Positions 15,947 to 24,727 of a stretch of DNA of 64,000 nt are shown piece after piece (the first letter of the stretch is position 1; every line of letters starts with the position of its first letter). Source of the DNA: Pseudomonas yamanorum (GTDB taxonomy: Bacteria; Pseudomonadota; Gammaproteobacteria; Pseudomonadales; Pseudomonadaceae); NCBI RefSeq assembly GCF_013386765.1, contig NZ_JACARE010000052.1, positions 1 to 64,000 on the forward strand, in the 5' to 3' direction. The notes under the pieces are model-generated. The model ran no database searches and was not told the DNA's origin. It worked only from the letters and a program-made list of their open reading frames with translations. A program made the position numbers and the translations under genes.

Positions 15947-16253
15947 GGGGCGAGACCTTTTGCAGAAGAATGAAGAACGGACAAGTCTAAACAAGGATTT
16001 GCCCGAAAGCGAACACAACCCGGACGGACGGGGTCGAACAACTGACCCGACGGTCGTCAGATTTCACCAGGACGAAGACCAGCACTGGGTCGTCGAGCTT
16101 TCCTGCGGCCACACCCAGCACCTGCGCCACCAGCCGCCCTGGCAATCCCGCGCCTGGGTCACGGACCCGGCGCAACGCCTTGAAAAAATAGGCCAGCCCT
16201 TTGCCTGTGGCTGGTGTGCTCAAGGCCCGGTTAGCGATAACCTTAGGGATTGA
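15945..16253 (+). CDS. DUF3565 zinc-binding protein (start uncertain)
   Basis: The conserved part covers residues about 40-95 of this frame (VVRFHQDEDQHWVVELSCGHTQHLRHQPPW, then ACGWC). The CGH and CxxC pairs suggest a small Zn ribbon. The family has no assigned function. Family members are about 70 residues, so the true start may be an internal non-ATG codon; the ATG at 15945 overlaps the slyD start on the other strand by 2 bases. It occupies the place that ackA holds between slyD and pta in P. aeruginosa. Confidence 0.7.
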   Translation: MGRDLLQKNEERTSLNKDLPESEHNPDGRGRTTDPTVVRFHQDEDQHWVVELSCGHTQHLRHQPPWQSRAWVTDPAQRLEKIGQPFACGWCAQGPVSDNLRD

Positions 16254-16313
16254 AATTCGGTTACAGGCCAGACATAGGCCCGGACCCATGCCATGCACCT
16301 TTAGAGAATCCGC

Positions 16314-18413
16314 ATGCAGACTTTTTTTATCGCGCCCACCGATTTTGGTGTGGGTCTGACCTCCATCAGCCTTGGGCTGGTGCGCACCCTTGAACGGGCC
16401 GGGCTGAAAGTCGGCTTCTTCAAACCGATTGCCCAGCCGCACCCCGGCGACACCGGCCCCGAGCGCTCCACCGAGCTGGTGGCCCGCACCCACGGCCTCA
16501 AACCGCCGCAGCCCCTGGGCCTGGCCCACGTAGAGCGGATGCTCGGCGACGGCCAACTGGATGAGCTGCTGGAAGAAATCATCACCCTTTACCAGCAAGC
16601 CGCCGTGGGCAAGGACGTGCTGATCGTCGAAGGCATGGTGCCGACCCGCAGCGCCAGCTACGCGGCCCGGGTCAACCTGCACCTGGCCAAGAGCCTGGAC
16701 GCCGAGGTGATCCTGGTCTCGGCCCCGGAAAACGAAGTGCTCACCGAACTCTCCGGCCGCGTGGAACTGCAGGCCCAGCTGTTCGGCGGCCCGAAAGATC
16801 CAAAAGTGCTCGGCGTGATCCTCAACAAGGTGCGCACCGACGAAAGCATGGAAGCGTTCTCGGCGCGCCTCAAGGAGCATTCGCCCTTGCTGCGCAGCGG
16901 CGATTTCCGCCTGCTGGGCTGCATTCCGTACCAACCGGAACTCAACGCCCCACGCACCCGCGACGTGGCCGACCTGATGGGCGCGCAGATCCTCAACGCC
17001 GGTGATTACGAAACCCGGCGCATGACCAAAATCATCATCTGCGCCCGCACCATGCGCAACACCGTGGAACTGCTCAAGCCCGGCGTGCTGGTAGTGACGC
17101 CCGGCGACCGCGACGACATCATCCTCGCCGTCAGCCTGGCTGCCATCAACGGCGTGCCGCTGGCCGGCCTGCTGCTGACCAGCGACACCCTGCCCGACCC
17201 ACGGATCATGGACCTGTGCCGTGGCGCGTTCCAGGCCGGGCTGCCGGTGTTGTCGGTGAGCACCGGCTCCTACGACACTGCCAACCAGCTCAACAGCCTG
17301 AACAAGGAAATCCCGATTGATGACCGCGAACGTGCGGAGATCATCACCGATTTCGTCGCCAGCCACCTCGATGCCCGCTGGCTGCACCAACGCTGCGGCA
17401 CGCCGCGGGAAATGCGCCTGTCGCCGGCGGTGTTCCGTTACCAACTGATCCAGCGCGCCCAGGCCGCCAACAAGCGCATCGTGCTGCCCGAAGGCAGCGA
17501 GCCGCTGACCGTGCAGGCCGCCGCCATCTGCCAGGCACGGGGCATTGCCCGTTGCGTGCTGCTGGCCAAGCCGGCAGACGTGGAAGCCGTAGCCCGCGCC
17601 CATGGCATCGAACTGCCCGAAGGCCTGGAGATCCTCGACCCCGACCTGATTCGCCAGCGTTACGTCGAGCCCATGGTGGCCCTGCGCAAAACCAAAAGCC
17701 TCAACGCGCCGATGGCCGAGCAGCAACTGGAAGACACCGTGGTGATCGCCACCATGATGCTTGCGCTGGATGAAGTCGACGGCCTGGTCTCCGGCGTCAT
17801 CCACTCCACCGCCAACACCATTCGCCCGGCCTTGCAGTTGATCAAGACCGCGCCGGGCTGCACGTTGGTCTCGTCGGTATTCTTCATGCTGTTCCCGGAG
17901 CAAGTGCTGGTGTACGGCGACTGCGTGATGAACCCGCACCCCAGTGCGGCGGAACTGGCGGAAATCGCCCTGCAAAGCGCCGACTCGGCTGCCGCGTTCG
18001 GCATCACGCCACGGGTGGCGATGATCAGTTACTCCAGCGGTGATTCCGCCACGGGCGAAGAAGTCGAGAAAGTCCGCGAAGCCACCCTGCTCGCCCATGA
18101 AGCCCAAAGTTCGCTGCTGATCGACGGCCCGTTGCAGTACGACGCCGCTGCCAACGAAACCGTGGCCCGGCAACTGGCGCCCAACAGCCTGGTGGCGGGC
18201 AAGGCCACGGTGTTTGTGTTCCCCGACCTGAACACCGGCAACACCACCCACAAGGCGGTGCAGCGCAGCGCCGATTGCGTGAGCCTGGGGCCGATGCTCC
18301 AAGGCCTGCGTAAACCGGTAAACGACCTGCCCCGCGGGGCGCAGGTGGACGACATTGTGTACACGATCGCATTGACCGCGATTCAAGCCGCCAACCGACC
18401 TATGGATGTCTAA
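16314..18413 (+). CDS. pta: Phosphate acetyltransferase
   Basis: This 699-residue protein is the long, three-domain form of phosphotransacetylase (acetyl-CoA + Pi to acetyl-phosphate + CoA). It has an N-terminal P-loop-like/CobQ-type domain (FFIAPTDFGVGLTSISLGL), a central DRTGG domain (about 210-330) and the catalytic PTA_PTB domain (about 370-695, with VLPEGSEPLTVQAA and ISYSSGDSATGEE). The acyltransferase gene starts directly after its stop (TAAATG), so they are coupled. An acetate kinase gene is not next to it. Confidence 0.96.
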   Translation: MQTFFIAPTDFGVGLTSISLGLVRTLERAGLKVGFFKPIAQPHPGDTGPERSTELVARTHGLKPPQPLGLAHVERMLGDGQLDELLEEIITLYQQAAVGKDVLIVEGMVPTRSASYAARVNLHLAKSLDAEVILVSAPENEVLTELSGRVELQAQLFGGPKDPKVLGVILNKVRTDESMEAFSARLKEHSPLLRSGDFRLLGCIPYQPELNAPRTRDVADLMGAQILNAGDYETRRMTKIIICARTMRNTVELLKPGVLVVTPGDRDDIILAVSLAAINGVPLAGLLLTSDTLPDPRIMDLCRGAFQAGLPVLSVSTGSYDTANQLNSLNKEIPIDDRERAEIITDFVASHLDARWLHQRCGTPREMRLSPAVFRYQLIQRAQAANKRIVLPEGSEPLTVQAAAICQARGIARCVLLAKPADVEAVARAHGIELPEGLEILDPDLIRQRYVEPMVALRKTKSLNAPMAEQQLEDTVVIATMMLALDEVDGLVSGVIHSTANTIRPALQLIKTAPGCTLVSSVFFMLFPEQVLVYGDCVMNPHPSAAELAEIALQSADSAAAFGITPRVAMISYSSGDSATGEEVEKVREATLLAHEAQSSLLIDGPLQYDAAANETVARQLAPNSLVAGKATVFVFPDLNTGNTTHKAVQRSADCVSLGPMLQGLRKPVNDLPRGAQVDDIVYTIALTAIQAANRPMDV

Positions 18414-19313
18414 ATGCTGGATTTTCTACCTGCCGCCGTGCGCGGGGTGATCGCCTCGCTGTTGCTGGCGTTGAACACGATCCTGCTGTGCTCGTTCCTG
18501 TTTATCGTGGCGCTGTTCAAGGCGTTGCCGTTTGCCAAGCGCTTCAGCGAATGGCTGATGAACCAGACCCACGAGGCCTGGATCAGCAACAACAAGGCCT
18601 GGATGAACCTGGTACGCCGCACCCGCTGGCACTTGAAGGGCCTGGAAGGCCTCGACTATCAGCACTCGTACCTGGTGACCAGCAACCACCAAAGCTGGGT
18701 CGATATCATGGTGCTGCAATACGTGCTCAACCGGCGTATTCGCCCGCTGAAGTTCTTCCTCAAGCAAGAGCTTATCTGGGTCCCGGTGATCGGCCTGGCG
18801 TGGTGGACACTGGGCTTCCCGTTCATGAAGCGCTACACCAAGGCGTACCTGGAAAAGCACCCGGAGAAGAAAGGCAAGGATCTGGAAACCACCCGCAAGA
18901 CCTGCGCGAAGTTTCGCCACAACCCGGTGGGCATTTTCAACTTTGCCGAGGGCACGCGGTTTACCCCGGGTAAACATGCCCAGCAGAAATCGCCGTTTCG
19001 CTATCTGCTCAAGCCCAAGGCGGGCGGCATTGCGTTTGTGCTGGATGCCATGGGCGAGCAGTTGAAGTCGCTGGTGAACGTGACCATTCACTATCCTGGC
19101 GGGCGCCCCGGTTATTGGGATTTGCTGTGCGGCAATGTGAAGGACGTGGTCGTGCAGTTTGAGGAAGTGCAGATTCCGGCCGAGTTCATCGGCAAGAATT
19201 ATGAGCAGGATGGGGAGTATCGGTTGGCGTTCCAGGGTTGGATCAACCGGTTGTGGGAAGAGAAGGATGTGCTTCTCGAACAGCTTCACAAAGACTTCCA
19301 AGCCCGCCGCTAA
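18414..19313 (+). CDS. PlsC-family acyltransferase (YihG-like)
   Basis: This 299-residue inner-membrane acyltransferase has an N-terminal hydrophobic anchor (about 10-40), the HX4D motif in TSNHQSWVDIMVLQY, and the FNFAEGTRFTPGKH glycerol-3-phosphate-binding motif. It is of the YihG type, known in enterobacteria as a poorly specific 1-acyl-glycerol-3-phosphate acyltransferase. Its ATG follows the pta stop without a gap. The position next to pta is conserved in P. aeruginosa (PA0834-PA0835, from memory). Confidence 0.9.
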   Translation: MLDFLPAAVRGVIASLLLALNTILLCSFLFIVALFKALPFAKRFSEWLMNQTHEAWISNNKAWMNLVRRTRWHLKGLEGLDYQHSYLVTSNHQSWVDIMVLQYVLNRRIRPLKFFLKQELIWVPVIGLAWWTLGFPFMKRYTKAYLEKHPEKKGKDLETTRKTCAKFRHNPVGIFNFAEGTRFTPGKHAQQKSPFRYLLKPKAGGIAFVLDAMGEQLKSLVNVTIHYPGGRPGYWDLLCGNVKDVVVQFEEVQIPAEFIGKNYEQDGEYRLAFQGWINRLWEEKDVLLEQLHKDFQARR

Positions 19314-19336
19314 TCAACATGTGGATGCAAATTTAA

Positions 19337-19425
19337 TGTGGGAGCTGGCTTGCCTGCGATAGCGGTGGGTCAGCTAAAACTGCATGCACTGACAGACCGC
19401 TATCGCAGGCAAGCCAGCTCCCACA
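19337..19425. repeat. REPIN
   Basis: A 30-base inverted pair, TGTGGGAGCTGGCTTGCCTG... at 19337-19366 and its complement at 19396-19425. It is the same family as at 9.99 kb but with a longer 29-base loop. Confidence 0.92.
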
Positions 19426-19452
19426 GTTGACCGAGTTGGCCTTGATGATGTG

Positions 19453-19491
19453 AAAAAGCCCGCCACCGAGTGATCGGTGGCGGGCTTTTTT
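19453..19491. terminator. Bidirectional terminator
   Basis: A 17-base perfect stem (19453-19469 and 19474-19490) with loop GTGA, flanked by A and T runs. It serves the plus-strand acyltransferase and the minus-strand cysNC gene. Confidence 0.92.
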
Positions 19492-19504
19492 GTGCGCGTA
19501 AAGC

Positions 19505-21403
19505 TTAGATCGCGCCGCGCTGACGCAGCAGCTCCAGCACTTGCTTGACGCTGTCTTCCAGCGACAGTGCCTGGGTGTCGATCACCAGGTCGGCATTCAA
19601 CGGCACGTCATACGGGAAGGACTCACCCGGGATGTTATCCCCGCCCGCCGCGTACAAACCTTGCGGGTCACGCTCGGCGCACACCAGCGGCGAAGCCTGC
19701 ACGTACACGGTCAGCAAACGATCACCGCCGATCAGCGCCTTGGCCTGCTCACGCCCTTCTGCATCCGGTGCAACGAACGCAGCCAGGGTCAACAAGCCCG
19801 CTTCGTTGAACTGACGCGCCACATGCGCGGCACGACGCCAGTTCTCGGTACGCCCGGCACGGTCCTGCGGCAAGCCCTTGTTCAGGTCGTGGCGCAGGTT
19901 CTGGCCATCCAGCACAAACACCGCACGGCCCATGTCGAACAGCTTGCGTTCAACCGCGTAGGCCAGGGTGCTTTTGCCAGCGCCCGACAAACCGCTGAAC
20001 AGCACGGTGGCCGGTTGCTGGCCGAAGCGCTGGGCACGTTCTTCAGTAGCCACGTGCGCCAGCTTGCCATGCTGCGCCGCGCTGCCATGGGTCACCGGCG
20101 GTGCGATGATCATGCCGGCGGCCACGGTGCCGTTGGTCAAACGGTCGATGACGATGAACGAACCGGTGGTGCGGTTGCTCGCGTAACCGTCCAGGGCAAT
20201 CACTGTGTCGAGGCTGACCTTGACCCGGCCGATCTCGTTCAACTGCAAGGCGCTCGCCGGGCCTTCTTCCAGGGTGTTCACATCCACGCGATGCACGATG
20301 CTGGTGATGGAACCCGGCACATAGCTGGTGGCGCGCTTGATGTCGTATTTCTTGCCCGGCAGCATCGGTTCTTCGGCCATCCACACCAGCATGGCGTCGA
20401 AGGCGTCGGTCACTTGCGGCACGTTGTCGGCGTGTACCAACAGGTCGCCACGGGAGATGTCGATCTCGTCTTCCATGGTCAGGGTCACGGCCTGGCCGGG
20501 GCCTGCGTTTTCCAGTTCACCTTCAAAGGTGACGATGGATTTGACGCGGCTGCTCTTGCCCGACGGCAGCACCACCACTTCGTCGCCCTTGTGCACGATG
20601 CCGCTGGCCAGGGTGCCGGCAAAACCACGGAAGTTCAGGTTCGGACGGTTGACGTACTGCACCGGGAAACGCAGGTCGGTGTAGTTGCGGTCGTTGGCGA
20701 TCTCGACGGTCTCGAGGATTTCCATCAGCGACTGGCCGGTGTACCAGGGCGAACGCTCGCTCTTGTTCACCACGTTGTCGCCCTTGAGCGCCGACATCGG
20801 CACGAAGGCCAGGGTGCTCGGCTTGAACGCGATACCGTCGGCGAACTTCAGGTAATCGGCCTTGATCGACTCGAATACGCTTTGGTCAAAACCGTTGATG
20901 TCCATCTTGTTGACGGCCACCACGATGTGCTTGATGCCCAGCAACGAGGCGATAAAGCTGTGGCGGCGGGTCTGGGTCTGCACGCCGTAGCGGGCGTCGA
21001 TCAGGATGATCGCCAGGTCACAGGTGGACGCACCGGTGGCCATGTTGCGGGTGTACTGCTCATGGCCGGGGGTGTCGGCGATGATGAATTTGCGCTTGGC
21101 GGTGGAGAAGTAGCGGTAGGCAACATCGATGGTGATGCCCTGCTCACGCTCGGCCTGCAGGCCGTCGACCAGCAACGCCAGGTCGATGTCATCGCCAGTG
21201 GTGCCGGATTTTTTCGAATCGCGGGTGATGGCTTCCAGATGGTCTTCATAGATCATCTTGGAGTCGTGCAGCAGGCGCCCGATCAGGGTGCTCTTGCCGT
21301 CGTCGACGTTGCCACAGGTCAGGAAGCGCAACATTTCCTTGCGCTCGTGCTGGCCCAGGTAGGCGAGGATGTCCTCGCTGATCAAATCAGATTGATGCGA
21401 CAT
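19505..21403 (-). CDS. cysNC: Bifunctional sulfate adenylyltransferase subunit 1/APS kinase
   Basis: This 632-residue protein is a fusion of the GTPase subunit CysN with APS kinase CysC. GTPase motifs: P-loop NVDDGKST (about 32-39), DTPGHEQYTRNM (G3) and NKMDINGFD (G4), followed by EF-Tu-like beta-barrel domains. The C-terminal kinase (about 455-632) has GLSGAGKSTLAYAVE and DGQNLRHDLNKGL. With CysD it makes APS, then phosphorylates it to PAPS for sulfate assimilation. It lies 9 bases after cysD in a two-gene operon. Confidence 0.97.
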   Translation of the reverse strand: MSHQSDLISEDILAYLGQHERKEMLRFLTCGNVDDGKSTLIGRLLHDSKMIYEDHLEAITRDSKKSGTTGDDIDLALLVDGLQAEREQGITIDVAYRYFSTAKRKFIIADTPGHEQYTRNMATGASTCDLAIILIDARYGVQTQTRRHSFIASLLGIKHIVVAVNKMDINGFDQSVFESIKADYLKFADGIAFKPSTLAFVPMSALKGDNVVNKSERSPWYTGQSLMEILETVEIANDRNYTDLRFPVQYVNRPNLNFRGFAGTLASGIVHKGDEVVVLPSGKSSRVKSIVTFEGELENAGPGQAVTLTMEDEIDISRGDLLVHADNVPQVTDAFDAMLVWMAEEPMLPGKKYDIKRATSYVPGSITSIVHRVDVNTLEEGPASALQLNEIGRVKVSLDTVIALDGYASNRTTGSFIVIDRLTNGTVAAGMIIAPPVTHGSAAQHGKLAHVATEERAQRFGQQPATVLFSGLSGAGKSTLAYAVERKLFDMGRAVFVLDGQNLRHDLNKGLPQDRAGRTENWRRAAHVARQFNEAGLLTLAAFVAPDAEGREQAKALIGGDRLLTVYVQASPLVCAERDPQGLYAAGGDNIPGESFPYDVPLNADLVIDTQALSLEDSVKQVLELLRQRGAI

Positions 21404-21412
21404 GACAGCCCC

Positions 21413-22330
21413 TTAGAAATAGCCTTGACGTTTTTTATCTTCCATCGAGCCTGCACCATCGTGGTCGATGACACGGCCCTGGCGCTCGGAAGTTCGCGTC
21501 AGGAGCATTTCCTGAATGATGTCCGTCAGCGTCTCGGCTTCGGACTCCACCGCGCCCGTCAACGGGTAGCAGCCAAGGGTACGGAAACGTACTTTCTTTT
21601 TGACGATTCGGGCTTTGTCTTCGTCGGACAAGTGCTCGAGGATCCGGGCGTCGTCGATCATGATCAACGTGCCGTTCTTCTCGATCACTTCGCGTTCGGC
21701 GGCGAAGTACAGCGGAACGATCGGGATACCTTCCAGGTAGATGTACTGCCAGATGTCCAGCTCGGTCCAGTTGGACAGCGGGAACACACGGATCGACTCG
21801 CCCTTGTTGACGTTGCCGTTGTAGACGTTCCACAGCTCCGGGCGCTGGTTTTTCGGGTCCCAGCGGTGCTTGCTGTCGCGGAACGAGTACACGCGCTCTT
21901 TGGCACGGGATTTCTCTTCATCGCGACGGGCACCGCCGAATGCGGCGTCGAAACCATGCTTGTCGAGGGCCTGCTTGAGGCCCTCGGTCTTCATGATGTC
22001 GGTGTGCTTGGCGCTGCCGTGGGTGAACGGGTTGATGTTCTGCGCCACGCCATCCGGATTGATATGGGTGATCAAGTCCAGACCAAGCTCTTCGACCATC
22101 TTGTCGCGGAACTTGTACATCTCCTGGAATTTCCAGCGGGTGTCGACGTGCATCACCGGAAACGGCAGCTTGCCCGGGAAAAATGCCTTGCGTGCCAGAT
22201 GCAGCATCACGGCGGAGTCTTTACCGATCGAGTAGAGCATCACCGGGTTATCGAACTCGGCGGCGACCTCGCGGATGATGTGGATGCTTTCCGCCTCCAG
22301 CTGTTTCAGATGCGTCAGTTTGTCGACCAT
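21413..22330 (-). CDS. cysD: Sulfate adenylyltransferase subunit 2
   Basis: This 305-residue ATP-pyrophosphatase-fold subunit makes adenylyl sulfate from ATP and sulfate with the CysN GTPase. Motifs: PVMLYSIGKDSAVMLHLARK (the PP-loop variant, about 29-48), HVDTRWKFQEMYKFRD, and FGGARRDEEKSRAKER. It is the first gene of the cysD-cysNC operon. The ATG at 22330 (MVDKLTHL) is the standard start. Confidence 0.97.
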   Translation of the reverse strand: MVDKLTHLKQLEAESIHIIREVAAEFDNPVMLYSIGKDSAVMLHLARKAFFPGKLPFPVMHVDTRWKFQEMYKFRDKMVEELGLDLITHINPDGVAQNINPFTHGSAKHTDIMKTEGLKQALDKHGFDAAFGGARRDEEKSRAKERVYSFRDSKHRWDPKNQRPELWNVYNGNVNKGESIRVFPLSNWTELDIWQYIYLEGIPIVPLYFAAEREVIEKNGTLIMIDDARILEHLSDEDKARIVKKKVRFRTLGCYPLTGAVESEAETLTDIIQEMLLTRTSERQGRVIDHDGAGSMEDKKRQGYF

Positions 22331-22481
22331 GGTTACTCACGGAAAAACGATCTTATGGACGGCCAGCGGGCCGTGTTCGAGCGGGGCATGCTAGCACAGC
22401 GCCTGATTCTATTGAGGGAGCCGGCTAGATCGAAACGGTATATGAATATACCTCGGGGTTTGGGGCACAGAGCGCGGTCAA

Positions 22482-22568
22482 TGTGGGAGCTGGCTTGCCT
22501 GCGATGGCATCGCCGCGGTGTAACTGACCAACCGCGGTGCCTGCATCGCAGGCAAGCCAGCTCCCACA
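22482..22568. repeat. REPIN upstream of cysD
   Basis: TGTGGGAGCTGGCTTGCCTG from 22482 and its inverse ending at 22568, with a central ACCGCGGT-type palindromic segment. It lies in the 272-base gap between cysD and the Nif3-like gene. Confidence 0.9.
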
Positions 22569-22602
22569 AGGATTGGGGATTACCCATTGTTGGTGGTGTT
22601 CT

Positions 22603-23361
22603 TTAGATGGGATTGGGGCAATCAATGAAGAGATGTTCCAGGGCAAAACGCCGTGCCAGGTAATCACCCAACGCCTGCACACCATACCGCTCAGTGGCGT
22701 GATGCCCGGCTGCGATAAAGCTGATGTCGTTTTCCCGGGCACTGTGGAACGTCTGCTCCGACGCTTCGCCACTCAAGTACAAGTCCACACCGGCGAGTAC
22801 CGCCTGGTCGATATAACCCTGGCCACCCCCGGTGCACCAGCCGACGCGGCGGATCATCTCGCTGCCCTCGATCAGCAGCGGCTCGCGGCCCATGGCTTCC
22901 TGCACGCGGCGGGCGAAGTCGCGGGGCGACACCGGCTCGGCCAGGGAACCCACCAGGCCCACGACCTTGAGGTTGTCCGGGTCCAACGGGCCTTCGACGG
23001 TGATGTCCAGTTGCCGGGCCAATTGCACGTTGTTGCCGACTTCCGGATGCAGATCCAGGGGCAGGTGATAGGCCAGCAGGCTGATGTCGTGCTTGAGCAG
23101 GGTTTTCAGGCGGCGCTGCTTCATGCCGGTGATGCACGGGCTTTCGCCTTTCCAGAAATAGCCGTGGTGCACCAGCACCAGGTCGGCCTGGGCCTCCACC
23201 GCCGCGTCCAGCAGTGCCTGGCTGGCGGTCACGCCGCTGACGATGCGCAGCACCTGCGGCCGACCCTCGACCTGCAGGCCATTGGGGCAGTAATCGGCGA
23301 TTTTTGCACTATTAAGGTAGCGGTCCGCTTCCTCGACTAAGGTGCTCAGGGCTACGGCCAT
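22603..23361 (-). CDS. Nif3-like dinuclear metal-centre protein (YbgI type)
   Basis: This 252-residue NIF3/YbgI-family protein forms toroidal hexamers with a dinuclear metal site. Metal-ligand segments: LVHHGYFWKGE near residue 65, DISLLAYHLPLD near 95-105, and SGEASEQTFHSARE...AAGHHATERYG near the C-terminus. GTP cyclohydrolase activity has been suggested for some members but is not settled. It is divergent from algW across 103 bases, the same pairing as in P. aeruginosa. Confidence 0.92.
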   Translation of the reverse strand: MAVALSTLVEEADRYLNSAKIADYCPNGLQVEGRPQVLRIVSGVTASQALLDAAVEAQADLVLVHHGYFWKGESPCITGMKQRRLKTLLKHDISLLAYHLPLDLHPEVGNNVQLARQLDITVEGPLDPDNLKVVGLVGSLAEPVSPRDFARRVQEAMGREPLLIEGSEMIRRVGWCTGGGQGYIDQAVLAGVDLYLSGEASEQTFHSARENDISFIAAGHHATERYGVQALGDYLARRFALEHLFIDCPNPI

Positions 23362-23464
23362 AAAAGACTCCTAAATATCCCGTTCAGAGGCGCTCACGGC
23401 CTCGTATAATGCGCGACATTATGGGCGCTCTCCCGTCCCCTGCAACCTGTCAGGATTTTTCTTA

Positions 23465-24619
23465 ATGCTCAAGGCACTGCGTTTTTTTGGATGGCCATTG
23501 TTGGCTGGCGTGCTGATCGCGATGCTGATTATTCAGCGTTATCCACAACTGGTCGGCCTGCCGACTTTCGATGTCAACCTGCAACAGGCACCGCAAACCA
23601 GCGCGGTGGTACAAGGCCCGGTGACTTACGCCGACGCGGTGGTGATCGCCGCCCCCGCCGTGGTCAACCTGTACACCACCAAAGTCATCAACAAACCGGC
23701 GCACCCGCTGTTTGAAGACCCACAGTTCCGCCGCTATTTCGGCGACAACGGGCCCAAGCAACGGCGCATGGAATCCAGCCTCGGCTCCGGCGTGATCATG
23801 AGCCCGGAAGGCTACATCCTGACCAACAACCACGTGACCACTGGCGCCGACCAGATTGTCGTGGCCCTGCGTGATGGCCGGGAAACCCTGGCCCGTGTGG
23901 TCGGCAGCGACCCGGAAACCGACCTCGCAGTACTGAAAATCGATTTGAAAGGCCTGCCTTCGATCACCATCGGCCGCTCCGAAGGGCTGCGCGTGGGTGA
24001 CGTGGCGCTGGCCATCGGCAACCCGTTCGGCGTCGGCCAGACGGTGACCATGGGCATCATCAGCGCCACCGGGCGCAACCAGTTGGGCCTCAACAGCTAC
24101 GAAGACTTCATCCAGACCGACGCCGCGATCAACCCCGGCAACTCCGGCGGTGCGCTGGTGGATGCCAACGGCAACCTGACCGGCATCAACACGGCGATTT
24201 TCTCCAAGTCCGGCGGCTCCCAGGGCATCGGCTTCGCCATTCCGGTGAAGCTGGCCACTGAAGTGATGAAGTCGATCATCGAGCATGGCCAGGTCATTCG
24301 CGGCTGGCTGGGGATTGAAGTACAGCCCTTGACCAAGGAACTGGCCGAGTCGTTTGGCCTGACCGGGCGCCCTGGCATCGTAGTCGCCGGGATCTTCCGC
24401 GATGGCCCGGCGCAGAAAGCCGGCCTGCAACTGGGCGACGTGATCCTCAGCATCGACGGCGAACCGGCCGGCGACGGGCGCAAGTCGATGAACCAGGTGG
24501 CGCGGATCAAGCCGACCGACAAGGTGGCGATCCAGGTGATGCGCAATGGCAAGGAGATCAAGCTGCAGGCAGAAGTGGGCCTGCGCCCGCCGCCTGCGCC
24601 GGTGAAAGAAGAGGAATAA
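23465..24619 (+). CDS. algW: Periplasmic serine protease AlgW (DegS-like)
   Basis: This 384-residue HtrA-family protease has an N-terminal membrane anchor (about 8-24), a trypsin-like domain with triad His123 (NNHVT), Asp153 and Ser227 (NPGNSGGA), and one PDZ domain (about 275-370). AlgW starts regulated proteolysis of the anti-sigma factor MucA when mis-sorted outer-membrane peptides bind the PDZ, releasing AlgU and stress or alginate genes. The single PDZ and anchor separate it from MucD/DegP. Confidence 0.93.
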   Translation: MLKALRFFGWPLLAGVLIAMLIIQRYPQLVGLPTFDVNLQQAPQTSAVVQGPVTYADAVVIAAPAVVNLYTTKVINKPAHPLFEDPQFRRYFGDNGPKQRRMESSLGSGVIMSPEGYILTNNHVTTGADQIVVALRDGRETLARVVGSDPETDLAVLKIDLKGLPSITIGRSEGLRVGDVALAIGNPFGVGQTVTMGIISATGRNQLGLNSYEDFIQTDAAINPGNSGGALVDANGNLTGINTAIFSKSGGSQGIGFAIPVKLATEVMKSIIEHGQVIRGWLGIEVQPLTKELAESFGLTGRPGIVVAGIFRDGPAQKAGLQLGDVILSIDGEPAGDGRKSMNQVARIKPTDKVAIQVMRNGKEIKLQAEVGLRPPPAPVKEEE

Positions 24620-24627
24620 CGGCGCCG

Positions 24628-24647
24628 GGAGCCCGTCCGCGGGCTCC
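24628..24647 (+). terminator. Stem-loop after algW
   Basis: GGAGCCCG (24628-24635) and CGGGCTCC (24640-24647) form a perfect 8-base stem with loop TCCG. The U-tract is poor, so termination may be weak or Rho-assisted. Confidence 0.55.
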
Positions 24648-24667
24648 TGTTACCTAATATTTCAGTA

Positions 24668-24686
24668 GGAAATTATTCTCATTAGA
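24668..24686. promoter_or_regulatory. Candidate Fur box
   Basis: The 19 bases starting GGAAATTATT and ending CTCATTAGA match the 19-bp Fur consensus at 12 positions by my hand alignment. They lie 42 bases before the TonB-dependent receptor ATG and next to a TATATT -10-like element. This points to iron repression of the receptor. Confidence 0.65.
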
Positions 24687-24727
24687 GATGTTATATTGTT
24701 TCAATATCGCTATTGGAACGCTCTATC

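Noticed and set aside
15987..18386. A 799-codon open frame on the minus strand opposite pta, and a 1021-codon plus-strand frame opposite cysNC-cysD (19541-22606)
   Set aside because: Both lie antisense to genes with clear catalytic motifs. Long antisense frames are expected in GC-rich Pseudomonas DNA, and the translations are His/Gln/Arg-rich without domains.
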